NCBI RefSeq assembly: GCF_900128505.1
Contig: NZ_LT669941.1
Coordinates: 2,335,104-2,399,103, forward strand
Direction: 5' to 3'
Origin: Parabacteroides timonensis
GTDB lineage: Bacteria > Bacteroidota > Bacteroidia > Bacteroidales > Tannerellaceae
Length of the DNA: 64,000 bases
Shown: positions 24,706 through 31,692 of the stretch, one piece after another
Numbering within the stretch: position 1 is the stretch's first letter
Layout: each line of letters starts with the position of its first letter
Position numbers and translations under genes: made by a program
The notes under the pieces: generated by a model
What the model was told of the DNA's origin: nothing
Seen by the model: only the letters and a program-made list of their open reading frames with translations
Database searches by the model: none

Positions 24706-24901
24706 TTTTTTCCATTTGGTTACCTACAGATTACTAGGCTCTTTATTTATTTTAAGTTTACTTCTAGGAATGAAATGGGTGTATTAGCATGATATATATA
24801 TAATATATATATATCATGCCAACATACTCATATCACTCTTAAAAATAAATTTGAAGTAAATAGAGAGTATACGTAATCTGTAGGTAACCAAATGGAAAAA
24901 A
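24706..24901. repeat. 29-bp perfect inverted repeat with nested palindromes
   Basis: Arms 24706-24734 and 24873-24901 are exact reverse complements (core GGTTACCTACAGATTAC). They enclose 138 bases. Inside, TTTACTTC and GAAGTAAA form a second inverted pair, and a near-perfect 33-base AT palindrome (GCATGATATAT to ATATATCATGC) sits at 24787-24819. The layout resembles an invertible segment or a replication or recombination site. Confidence 0.85.
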
Positions 24902-24987
24902 TCAAGACCTAAAAACACGCAAACAAACAAACACAATAAGCTGATTTTCAGCAAAATAAAACACATAAATTTATTTGCATATCACAA

Positions 24988-24995
24988 TAACTACA
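24988..24995 (+). promoter_or_regulatory. -7 element of the DUF4248-VirE-DUF3987 operon
   Basis: TAGATTTG matches TAnnTTTG and lies 35 bases before the DUF4248 start. It is outside the 29-bp inverted repeat. No good -33 element is visible. Confidence 0.4.
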
Positions 24996-25030
24996 TCTAG
25001 ATTTGCAGCATAAATCTCAAATAAATAAGC

Positions 25031-25273
25031 ATGAAGATAATAAAATTACGGGAACTGGCATTAGCCTACTTCCCCGGCGATAAGCCAAAGACAGCCCAGC
25101 AAAAATTTGCAAAGTGGCTGAGAATAGAACCTCTCCGACGAAAGTTGGAGCTTCTGGGGTGGAAACCTTATCAAAAGGTACTTACACCTAAACAGTTCGA
25201 CTGCATTATTGATCATGTGGGAGAACCGGATGACGAAATTATTAATCATTTAAAAGGAAACAATTATGCATAA
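25031..25273 (+). CDS. DUF4248 family small protein
   Basis: This 80-residue basic protein matches the DUF4248 pattern: KLRELALAYFPGDKPKTAQQKFAKWLRIEPLRRKLELLGW, then LTPKQFDCIIDHVGEPDD. A helix-turn-helix-like core is plausible but not proven. It overlaps the next gene by 8 bases and opens a three-gene operon with VirE-N and DUF3987 genes, a module repeatedly found in Bacteroidales genomes. Its function is unknown. Confidence 0.8.
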   Translation: MKIIKLRELALAYFPGDKPKTAQQKFAKWLRIEPLRRKLELLGWKPYQKVLTPKQFDCIIDHVGEPDDEIINHLKGNNYA

Positions 25274-25979
25274 AAAAATTATTTTTTCAGGTTTCAACAA
25301 TGGGAAGGCAACAAAAAGAGGATGGTACATTCCTTTGGATGTTTTATACCAAAGGACCAAAGAAAGTAAAGAACTACGAGAAAAGACTCTGGATATCCGG
25401 GAATCTTATGCCCGTTATAATGAAGCTAAAGCCCGTTGGGAAGAATCGTGTGCAAAAGAGAATTGCGAACAGGAAATAATAGATGCTACCGAGAAAGAGA
25501 TGAAAGATTGGGAGAAGAAATATAAAGAGGCCAAAGTACTATTACCGATAATCACTGTTCACGCCAGCTTCCCCGAAGGGCGTAAAGATGCAGATTCGCA
25601 TACCTTTTATAACACTATTCTGACAGATATAGATCATATACCCGAAGAACGGATAAATGAGCTTATACTCCATATAAAAAAACTACCGTTTGTACTATTC
25701 GCATGTCGAAGTGTCAGAGGGGAAGGTATTCATATCCTTTCTTATGTCGAGGTGGAAGGCGGCATAAACGATAATAATTTCAAAGATGTCTTTGAGGCTA
25801 CAACACGCATTGTCGAATACATTTTAAATATTGAGGTTGACAGAAACGTAAACAGCATCAGCCGATGTATGTTTTTGAATCATGACGAAAACGCTTATTA
25901 TAACCCCGAGGCAACTCCGTTAAACGTAGATACAGCACTGTGGTTGGAAAGAAATAATATTAACAATTCAAATTTTTAA
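25266..25979 (+). CDS. VirE N-terminal / BT4734-like domain protein
   Basis: The 237-residue protein fits the BT4734/BF3469 family, related to archaeo-eukaryotic primase-like domains. The region TVHASFPEGRKDADSHTFYNTILTDIDHIPEERINEL near 97-133 and the segment FVLFACRSVRGEGIHILSYVEV near 142-163 are the recognisable parts, followed by FEATTRIVEYILNIEVDRNVNSISRCMFLNHDENAYYN. With the DUF3987 helicase-like partner 5 bases downstream, it may form a split primase-helicase. That role is inferred. In some genomes the two parts are one protein. Confidence 0.75.
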   Translation: MHKKIIFSGFNNGKATKRGWYIPLDVLYQRTKESKELREKTLDIRESYARYNEAKARWEESCAKENCEQEIIDATEKEMKDWEKKYKEAKVLLPIITVHASFPEGRKDADSHTFYNTILTDIDHIPEERINELILHIKKLPFVLFACRSVRGEGIHILSYVEVEGGINDNNFKDVFEATTRIVEYILNIEVDRNVNSISRCMFLNHDENAYYNPEATPLNVDTALWLERNNINNSNF

Positions 25980-25984
25980 TAACA

Positions 25985-27682
25985 ATGAGAAAAAGAAAAA
26001 TTTTAGTAGCATACTTGCTTGCTGCTGGTAATAATTTAAACTGGGGTGTCGGAAATCGACACTCTACATTAATATCATTAGCAAGTGTACTAAACAAAGC
26101 CGGCTTCGATGTAGAAGATGCCGTAGCAGAGTGCACTTCAAGATATGCACAATCTGATTTCGATACCGATGAGATCGAAAAGACCGTCAGAGATGTCTAC
26201 CGTAGATATTCATCCGAACACGGCAAAAATCAGAACTCTTTTACCCCCCAAAAGGACAAAGGGACAAAAGGACACAAAGGCACGTTGCCAGACAACGAAG
26301 AAGAACTGATTGACGACGACAAGCTACTCCCTGCGGAATGTCCGGATGTAGAAGAAGCCAGAAAATATGTCCTTGACTTTTTCTACAAATATATAATTAA
26401 TCCCAAACGCAGCAAAGAGATACAGTTTACGACATTGATAGCCTTTTTGACGGCAGTAGGAGCTATATTTAAATCTGTAAGATGCTTGATAAAATGGGGT
26501 GAAGTGGCAACAGCAAAACTTTACTATCTTGTTAGTGGCCCCGCAGCGTCAGGAAAGAGCTGTATCGGTCGGGGATTTGAAATCTTCCGGATACATGCTA
26601 AACACATCGAAAACGAATCGAAAGAAGAGGCTCGAAAGAAAAAAGAAGAACATAAAAACTGGGAAAAGTGCCAGAAGAATTGCAAAGAAGGGGATTGTGG
26701 ATGCGGTGCCGAACCTGTCATACCGGCACTTGTCAAAATTGACTTATCTCTCAATATATCAGCAAGCAGGCTGATCCAAAAAACAGTGGACAACGGTCTC
26801 CTCCCCTGCTTGCTCTATACCACAGAGATCGATTCCAATCTGGATATGAAAGAAAACCCTCTCTCCCCTACTTTAAGGGCGACATATGAAGGCGAACCTA
26901 TCTCCTCTTATACACAAATACGCGGAGATGTCTACAAAGACAAAACTCAGCTTGCCATACTGGCGGCCGGTACACCTGCACAGTTGACTAACTTTTTAAA
27001 AAATAAAGAAAACGGTTTAGCCAGTCGTTGCCTGAATAACTATCTACCGGAAAGTCCCTACCAAGGGTTGAAAGACGAAGGCGATCTAGACTATGACACC
27101 TACAAGGCTCATCAAGAAGCATTTGAAGAAAGAGCAAAGACATTCAGCCAATATGCAATGAATGCAGAGCTAACTTTTAACTTGACAAAAAGCTCGCGGG
27201 ATATGTTAGACACCTACATCAAAGATGCAGAGATGCGTTATGCTCGTTTTTCAAGTGATTCACTTGACAGCTTCATCAGACGATTAACAAAGAAAGATGT
27301 CAATCTAGCGATGATCCTAACGGTTTTTGGACTGTATGAAAAGGGAATCCGTACGGGAAAGCATGATATCCCCGACGAAATCATCGCACTCGTAATCAGT
27401 TGGAACGACTTCTGGATCGATCAGCATGTGCGTTTATTATCTTCTTTGCCGGATATCCCTGTAAACAAAGATAGTTATGAAACCACATATGCGTATATAT
27501 TCGAAAACCTCCCCTGCAAGTTTACCTTTGGTCAGGCAGCAGAGATATTCAAGATAATCCAGGATGTACACCCCAAGACAGTCCAACGAGTTCTAAAAAA
27601 ATGGGTCTCCAAAGGCAGACTCCGGTCAGAGCATAGATGCTATTATAAAGCAGATTGCCCGGAAGCAGCCTCGGAATCCTAA
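25985..27682 (+). CDS. DUF3987 (VirE-associated) P-loop protein, primase-helicase-like
   Basis: This 565-residue protein starts with a primase C-terminal-like helical region (about 1-80), a linker with KGTKGHKG repeats near 92-100, and an ATPase domain whose Walker A is SGPAASGKS at 184-192. An insertion just after it has four cysteines (C229, C233, C238, C240) that could bind a metal. The DUF3987 segment TTEIDSNLDMKENPLSPTLRATYEGEPIS and LAILAAGTPAQLTNFL follow near 280-335. It ends with a winged-helix-like region. Replication or DNA repair of a mobile element is a reasonable guess. The operon ends with a long hairpin at 27778-27847. Confidence 0.8.
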   Translation: MRKRKILVAYLLAAGNNLNWGVGNRHSTLISLASVLNKAGFDVEDAVAECTSRYAQSDFDTDEIEKTVRDVYRRYSSEHGKNQNSFTPQKDKGTKGHKGTLPDNEEELIDDDKLLPAECPDVEEARKYVLDFFYKYIINPKRSKEIQFTTLIAFLTAVGAIFKSVRCLIKWGEVATAKLYYLVSGPAASGKSCIGRGFEIFRIHAKHIENESKEEARKKKEEHKNWEKCQKNCKEGDCGCGAEPVIPALVKIDLSLNISASRLIQKTVDNGLLPCLLYTTEIDSNLDMKENPLSPTLRATYEGEPISSYTQIRGDVYKDKTQLAILAAGTPAQLTNFLKNKENGLASRCLNNYLPESPYQGLKDEGDLDYDTYKAHQEAFEERAKTFSQYAMNAELTFNLTKSSRDMLDTYIKDAEMRYARFSSDSLDSFIRRLTKKDVNLAMILTVFGLYEKGIRTGKHDIPDEIIALVISWNDFWIDQHVRLLSSLPDIPVNKDSYETTYAYIFENLPCKFTFGQAAEIFKIIQDVHPKTVQRVLKKWVSKGRLRSEHRCYYKADCPEAASES

Positions 27683-27777
27683 AGCACACAGAGGTATATA
27701 CAAAGGATAAATAGCTTTATGTCCTTTTGTCCTTTTGTCTTCTTCCCCCAGTTTTTTTATACAGAGGTGAAAAAAGC

Positions 27778-27847
27778 AACCATATTCTCCGTATAATATC
27801 GTTATATCTCCACAGAAATATAATGATATTTCCGGAAGAATATGGTT
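27778..27847. terminator. Long imperfect hairpin after the DUF3987 gene
   Basis: AACCATATTCT (27778-27788) pairs with AGAATATGGTT (27837-27847), and the stem continues inward with TCCG/CGGA-type and AATATC/GATATT pairs, about 25 paired bases in a 70-base span. It lies about 95 bases beyond the DUF3987 stop and before a convergent gene. Confidence 0.6.
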
Positions 27848-27882
27848 ACTTTATTTTATTCAAAATCAGATAAAACTAAATT

Positions 27883-28503
27883 TTATTGTTTTATTTCCAA
27901 ATTATCAAAATCAACCGTTTGTTTACCAAACACATAGAATCCTATTCCAGAAGAAGTTAAAGGCAAATATCTTGCTTCCAAAGCTAACATATCATTTACA
28001 TAGAATTGCAATCTTTGATATGAACTTTTTACTTTAAAATCTAATGATACTTTCTTTTGAGATTTAAGCTTTATTCTGTTTTTTATTCTACCAACCATCT
28101 GGTAATCTTTGAATCTATATAGGTATGATTGTTGTTCTGTCACAACAAACAATAAGAAATTACCTTCATCTATATAATCCAACATAATACCAAACACGTT
28201 ATTTTCATCTATTTTCTTTACAAGAGCCTCACATGTTATTTCGAAATCTTTATTAGGATCAAATCCCCCATATGTATGCGTTTCAACAAAGGATGGTTCT
28301 GCTTTTGTTCCAAACATAATGGTGGCAAAATTACTCGCACCCTTTTTGCTCTCCATATGCATAACCCCATCTCTTATTACTGCTTCTCCATCAGAGGATG
28401 ATGCTTCAGTCCATCCTAATGAATTACTATCAAAAGTATCTTTTATTTGAGCATTTGTTATTGTTGCCAACAACAAGCCTATTGAAATTAATAAATGTTT
28501 CAT
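27883..28503 (-). CDS. Exported protein with a concanavalin-like fold (unknown function)
   Basis: The start is the ATG at 28501-28503; a TTG six bases upstream is less likely. The 206-residue protein begins with a signal peptide (MKHLLISIGLLLATITNA-Q). The rest is a beta-sandwich pattern, with DTFDSNSLGWTEASSSDGEAVIRDGVMHMESKKG near 22-55 and IGFYVFGKQTVDFDNLEIKQ at the end, the arrangement of DUF1080/laminin-G-like domains. No catalytic site is visible. It lies 29 bases after the PEGA-domain gene and is probably co-transcribed with it. Sequence is AT-rich compared with flanking core genes. Confidence 0.65.
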   Translation of the reverse strand: MKHLLISIGLLLATITNAQIKDTFDSNSLGWTEASSSDGEAVIRDGVMHMESKKGASNFATIMFGTKAEPSFVETHTYGGFDPNKDFEITCEALVKKIDENNVFGIMLDYIDEGNFLLFVVTEQQSYLYRFKDYQMVGRIKNRIKLKSQKKVSLDFKVKSSYQRLQFYVNDMLALEARYLPLTSSGIGFYVFGKQTVDFDNLEIKQ

Positions 28504-28532
28504 TGTCAATTCTTTTATTGTTTTATACCTAG

Positions 28533-29219
28533 TTATTTACCCAACCTGGCTTGAAATTCACTAATTAATGGTTCTAAATCTTTTACGATTCGATTTATTT
28601 CCCGATAAGTTTCTTCCCTGTTTTGACCAATTAAAGGTGCGGCCTCTGATGTGATTTTTATTTGGAAAGTTAAATCTCCACCAAGATTACTTTCTTTTAC
28701 AGAAACTCTTGTTCTTACAACTTTATCTGCATCGGGAAATGTTTTATATAACCAAGGTGTCTGTATAAAACCTGATGCTACATCTGTTGTTTGGATCTCA
28801 TCAAAATAGTTCAATATTATTTGATGTATCATTTTCCAAGCTAATTCACTGTCTCGTTTTCCATCTTCTTTATCTGTATATAAATCATTGGAGATTTTCA
28901 CTGTGAAATACTTGTTGACTAATCCAGATGCTACAGATACATCAAAAAAGGCATCTCTGCGTAATGTATAAGAGACTGCTTTTCTTTTATCCGTCGCAAA
29001 GAATTTTGTCTCTAATGTCACGTAACCCTCTTTTTCAAACTTTAAAACTAAAAAACCATCTTTCTTTTTAAGAGATGCATTAGTAACTCCATCTGCCACA
29101 TAATTACCATCAATAAAAATTTTGGCATCTGACGGAATTACCGTTATTTTCACGTCTTTACCAAATAAATTTGGAATAAAGAGTAAAGAAAGAAATAATG
29201 ATATAATTTTCTTCCTCAT
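28533..29219 (-). CDS. Exported PEGA-domain protein
   Basis: The 228-residue protein has a signal peptide (MRKKIISLFLSLLFIPNLFG) and a PEGA domain (KITVIPSDAKIFIDGNYVADG, then FLVLKFEKEGYVTLETKFFA at about 24-75). A second region of about 150 residues is not recognised. PEGA domains are surface or periplasmic binding modules. The two-gene unit with the concanavalin-like protein sits next to the DUF3987 module and is AT-rich, which suggests it belongs to the same accessory island. Function is unknown. Confidence 0.65.
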   Translation of the reverse strand: MRKKIISLFLSLLFIPNLFGKDVKITVIPSDAKIFIDGNYVADGVTNASLKKKDGFLVLKFEKEGYVTLETKFFATDKRKAVSYTLRRDAFFDVSVASGLVNKYFTVKISNDLYTDKEDGKRDSELAWKMIHQIILNYFDEIQTTDVASGFIQTPWLYKTFPDADKVVRTRVSVKESNLGGDLTFQIKITSEAAPLIGQNREETYREINRIVKDLEPLISEFQARLGK

Positions 29220-29275
29220 AATGATTATATATTTATCCCTCCCTGTCTCCTCCGTTCGGCGTTAACAAAAAAGAA

Positions 29276-29490
29276 GCGTGGAGACTATTGGATATTATTG
29301 ACATTGAGGCTCTGGACTGCCCACTACACAATAATAAACAATAGCTCCACGCCTTATGTTGGTATACGATTATATCCTAGCATAATCAGAATGAGTATAC
29401 AACAACATAGGCGTAGAAACTGTTTGTTATTATCCGTGTAGTTGAAATTGTCCAGATTTCAATGTCGGATAATATCTTAACGCTTCTACG
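29276..29490. repeat. Three consecutive long hairpins (structured element)
   Basis: Hairpin A (29276-29352) pairs GCGTGGA, CTATTG and TATTATTG with CAATAATA, CAATAG and TCCACGC, about 21 base pairs. Hairpin B (29352-29411) pairs CCTTATGTTGGTATAC with GTATACAACAACATAGG and an inner GATTAT/ATAATC. Hairpin C (29412-29490) pairs CGTAGAA with TTCTACG, TATTATCCG with CGGATAATA and TTGAAAT with ATTTCAA. They follow each other without gaps. It could be a structured RNA or a folded-DNA element. Confidence 0.7.
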
Positions 29491-29639
29491 TCTTAATTCT
29501 AATACGTGAAGGCAAAGGTAGGGATATTTAGAAATGAAAACAACCGTGTAGCAAATATTTATTATAAATTTTTATATGGTTGAAAAAAGGAATAAGTTCT
29601 TTAGACATAGGGGAAGTCCGGATGACAAAATACTCGAAA

Positions 29640-29678
29640 AAAAGGAGACTACGCAAACAATTTGCGCAATCTCCTTTT
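29640..29678. terminator. Hairpin after the small LTxxQ-like gene
   Basis: AAAAGGAGA (29640-29648) pairs with TCTCCTTTT (29670-29678), with an inner TTGCGCAA-like pair. It lies 47 bases beyond the stop of the minus-strand gene at 29725. Confidence 0.7.
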
Positions 29679-29724
29679 ATCTGATATAATAACCGTTTAT
29701 GGGACTACCCGGTGCCTTTTATTA

Positions 29725-30078
29725 TTAAAGGCTCAATGCGCGGTTATTATTATTTGTTACATTCAACAATGTTACATATTTGCGATACTGATCGGGAGTC
29801 AGAACCTGTTTCATCAATTTCAAGTTCCCATATACAGCCTGATGCATTTTCTTCTGTTGTTTGCTTTCGCTTGAACGAAGGCTTGCACGTTGCATATCAA
29901 GGAAATATTCATTTATATTTGCTACTTCATTTGTCTGAGATGGAGTTAATTGTAAATAATAACTCAGTTTTTCAAAGTTAATAGCAAACGGTTCTTTACT
30001 CATCTTACGGTTCTCGCGTGCAAAACCTACTGTTGCACATAATAAAATGGCTGCTACAGCCATACCAAAACGTCTCAT
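29725..30078 (-). CDS. Small exported helical protein (Spy/CpxP-like)
   Basis: I choose the ATG at 30076-30078, which gives 117 residues with a signal peptide (MRRFGMAVAAILLCATVGFA). The longer frame to 30153 would put 25 charged residues before it. The mature part is helical and has two motifs resembling LTxxQ (QLTPSQTNEVANIN near 48 and LTPDQYRKYVTLLN near 92), as in the periplasmic Spy/CpxP family. That assignment is tentative. A role as a periplasmic stress or chaperone-like protein is only inferred. Confidence 0.65.
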   Translation of the reverse strand: MRRFGMAVAAILLCATVGFARENRKMSKEPFAINFEKLSYYLQLTPSQTNEVANINEYFLDMQRASLRSSESKQQKKMHQAVYGNLKLMKQVLTPDQYRKYVTLLNVTNNNNRALSL

Positions 30079-30226
30079 AATACCTAAACATTTAATTAAT
30101 AAACCTAAACATGGAGGCCGCTGCCTCCTATCTATCTCTCTTTTTGCGTTCATCTATATAACAGTATGTTTTATAACATTGTTCACGAACAGGTTTATTA
30201 ATATATCCAAATCGCTAATATATTTG

Positions 30227-30415
30227 CTATAACAGATTTGTAATCGCCACAGCCGGAATATCCAGCTTTGAGAATGCAAACATCTTCTTGCCCAAGTCTT
30301 TCAGGGAAGCTCCGATATGATATACTTCTGTCCCGTCCACTATCAGAAAACGGTCGTGGCTGTTACGATAGGTCTTTATATCAATCGGAGGATATTGGCT
30401 GTAATGTTTTTTTGA
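30227..30415 (-). pseudogene. C-terminal remnant of a PLD-like / ORF6N-type protein
   Basis: On the minus strand a frame without a start codon runs from an in-frame stop (30416-30418) to a TAG at 30227-30229. It encodes about 62 residues, including SHDRFLIVDGTEVYHIGA and SLKDLGKKMFAFSKLD. The HDRFLIVDG-(x)n-HIGASLKDLGKK pattern is the conserved C-terminus of phospholipase-D-like proteins often found with ORF6N or Rha domains in Bacteroidales. All upstream parts are missing, so this is a decayed gene. Confidence 0.6.
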
Positions 30416-30448
30416 TCAGGATAAAAATACAAAAATATTATCTAAACC

Positions 30449-31624
30449 TCAGCCCACCAACTTATATTTCTCATACGACGACCGTACCCAGCGCAGATAA
30501 ACCAGAAGCGACACCAGGCAACAACCCGAACCGACTAAATAAGCTGTTGCCAGATCTGCACGGGAAGCAATAAAACCGGCAGCAAGCATACCGATTCCCA
30601 CACCGAAATCGAAAGAAGTCAGATAAGTGGAAGTAGCCGTCCCACGCATATAATGTGGAGCAACATTCACAAAAAGACATTGAATAGCCGGTACACAAAC
30701 ACCAAATCCGATACCGATAGCCAAGGCAGAAGCGAAGAAAACAATCTCATTATGGAAAAGGGCAAAAACGGCAAACGAAAGTGTCAGGAACGTCAGTGCA
30801 CTGATCGAGACCAGATGAATCTTTCCGTGATCGACCAAACGTCCGGAAATAAGACGGGCCACTCCGACTCCTATCGCCATGAAAATAAAGAAATAACCCG
30901 GATTTGCTACATTGATTTCTTTCCCGTACAACACCACAAAAGAGGTCACCATCCCATAAGGAATCGCACTTAGCAGATAGGCCAGGGCTGTCGGCAATGC
31001 TTTCACCAGGATAAAACGATCCAGTGAAAAAGTTGGTCTCGGCACTTTCTCCCGCTTCGGATAACGGATCAGGCAAACCGAACCGACACCCACCAAAGCG
31101 ATTACCAATCCGACAAACACCACAGGATGAAAACCGAACCGGTCATAAATAAACACGGCCACCAACGGCGAGAGCGACATCGCCAGGTTGATCGTCAACC
31201 CATAAAAGCCCATTCCCTCTCCTCTTCGTTTGGAAGGGATCACATCGATCGCTATGGTATTGCCGGCAACGGAAGTCATTCCCATAAACCCACCCTGAAT
31301 AAAACGAACTGCCATAATAGTCAACACCGTCGTTGCAAACAAATAACCGGTAAACATACAGGCAAAAACCATAAAGGCAAACAAATATAATGGTTTACGG
31401 GAAAAACAATCCACCAGATATCCGGAGAACGGACGAACACATAACAAACCGATTGAATAACTGGAAAGGGCGATTCCCACTTCCGACGGGTTAATCTTCA
31501 GAACTTCCACCAAGTAAACCGGCATAGTTGGCATCAACATATAGAATGAGAAGTTCATCAGGAAATAAGAGATACAACACTGAATGAAATTCCGGTTCCA
31601 GAGCACAGGTTTCGTTTCGTTCAT
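30449..31624 (-). CDS. MFS transporter
   Basis: From the ATG at 31622-31624 the 391-residue protein has 12 hydrophobic segments. The MFS loop motif lies near 68-80 (RPFSGYLVDCFSRKPLY), and another sits in GRLVDHGKIHLVSIS near 260. It is a single-polypeptide inner-membrane transporter. Substrate is unknown; the family includes drug and sugar exporters. The longer frame to 31669 adds residues that do not look like a membrane protein start. The gene follows the ABC-F gene on the same strand, separated by 68 bases. Confidence 0.85.
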   Translation of the reverse strand: MNETKPVLWNRNFIQCCISYFLMNFSFYMLMPTMPVYLVEVLKINPSEVGIALSSYSIGLLCVRPFSGYLVDCFSRKPLYLFAFMVFACMFTGYLFATTVLTIMAVRFIQGGFMGMTSVAGNTIAIDVIPSKRRGEGMGFYGLTINLAMSLSPLVAVFIYDRFGFHPVVFVGLVIALVGVGSVCLIRYPKREKVPRPTFSLDRFILVKALPTALAYLLSAIPYGMVTSFVVLYGKEINVANPGYFFIFMAIGVGVARLISGRLVDHGKIHLVSISALTFLTLSFAVFALFHNEIVFFASALAIGIGFGVCVPAIQCLFVNVAPHYMRGTATSTYLTSFDFGVGIGMLAAGFIASRADLATAYLVGSGCCLVSLLVYLRWVRSSYEKYKLVG

Positions 31625-31692
31625 ATCTTTAGTAATTAAATACGGATGGAAATACTCCCACCCGTACATTATATTATATATGTAATATCGTA

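Larger units (their letters stand above)
24540..25030. other. Divergent intergenic region between HU-like and DUF4248 genes
   Basis: This 491-base gap holds no reading frame of note. It contains a small hairpin (AATCAGAA at 24573-24580 pairing with TTCTGATT at 24596-24603), the 29-bp inverted repeat and nested palindromes at 24706-24901, and a -7 element at 24988-24995. It is strongly AT-rich. Confidence 0.7.
29220..29724. other. Long intergenic region with three hairpins and a terminator
   Basis: This 505-base gap has no credible reading frame. It contains the triple hairpin at 29276-29490 and a hairpin terminator at 29640-29678. The part between them (29491-29639) shows nothing I recognise. 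Confidence 0.6.

Noticed and set aside
26252..27742. Inverted GGACAAAAGGACA stretches in and after the DUF3987 gene
   Set aside because: The inner copy encodes a lysine-glycine linker and the outer is a short low-complexity tract; the match is short and seems to be simple sequence.
29276..29490. Integron attC array
   Set aside because: The long hairpins recall attC sites, but the GTTRRRY and RYYYAAC boxes are absent and there are no cassette genes between the hairpins or integrase nearby.
29606..29625. RNase P RNA-like motif (GGGGAAGTCCGGATGAC)
   Set aside because: It looks like the conserved GAGGAAAGUCCGGGC of RNase P RNA, but no other part of that RNA is found nearby.
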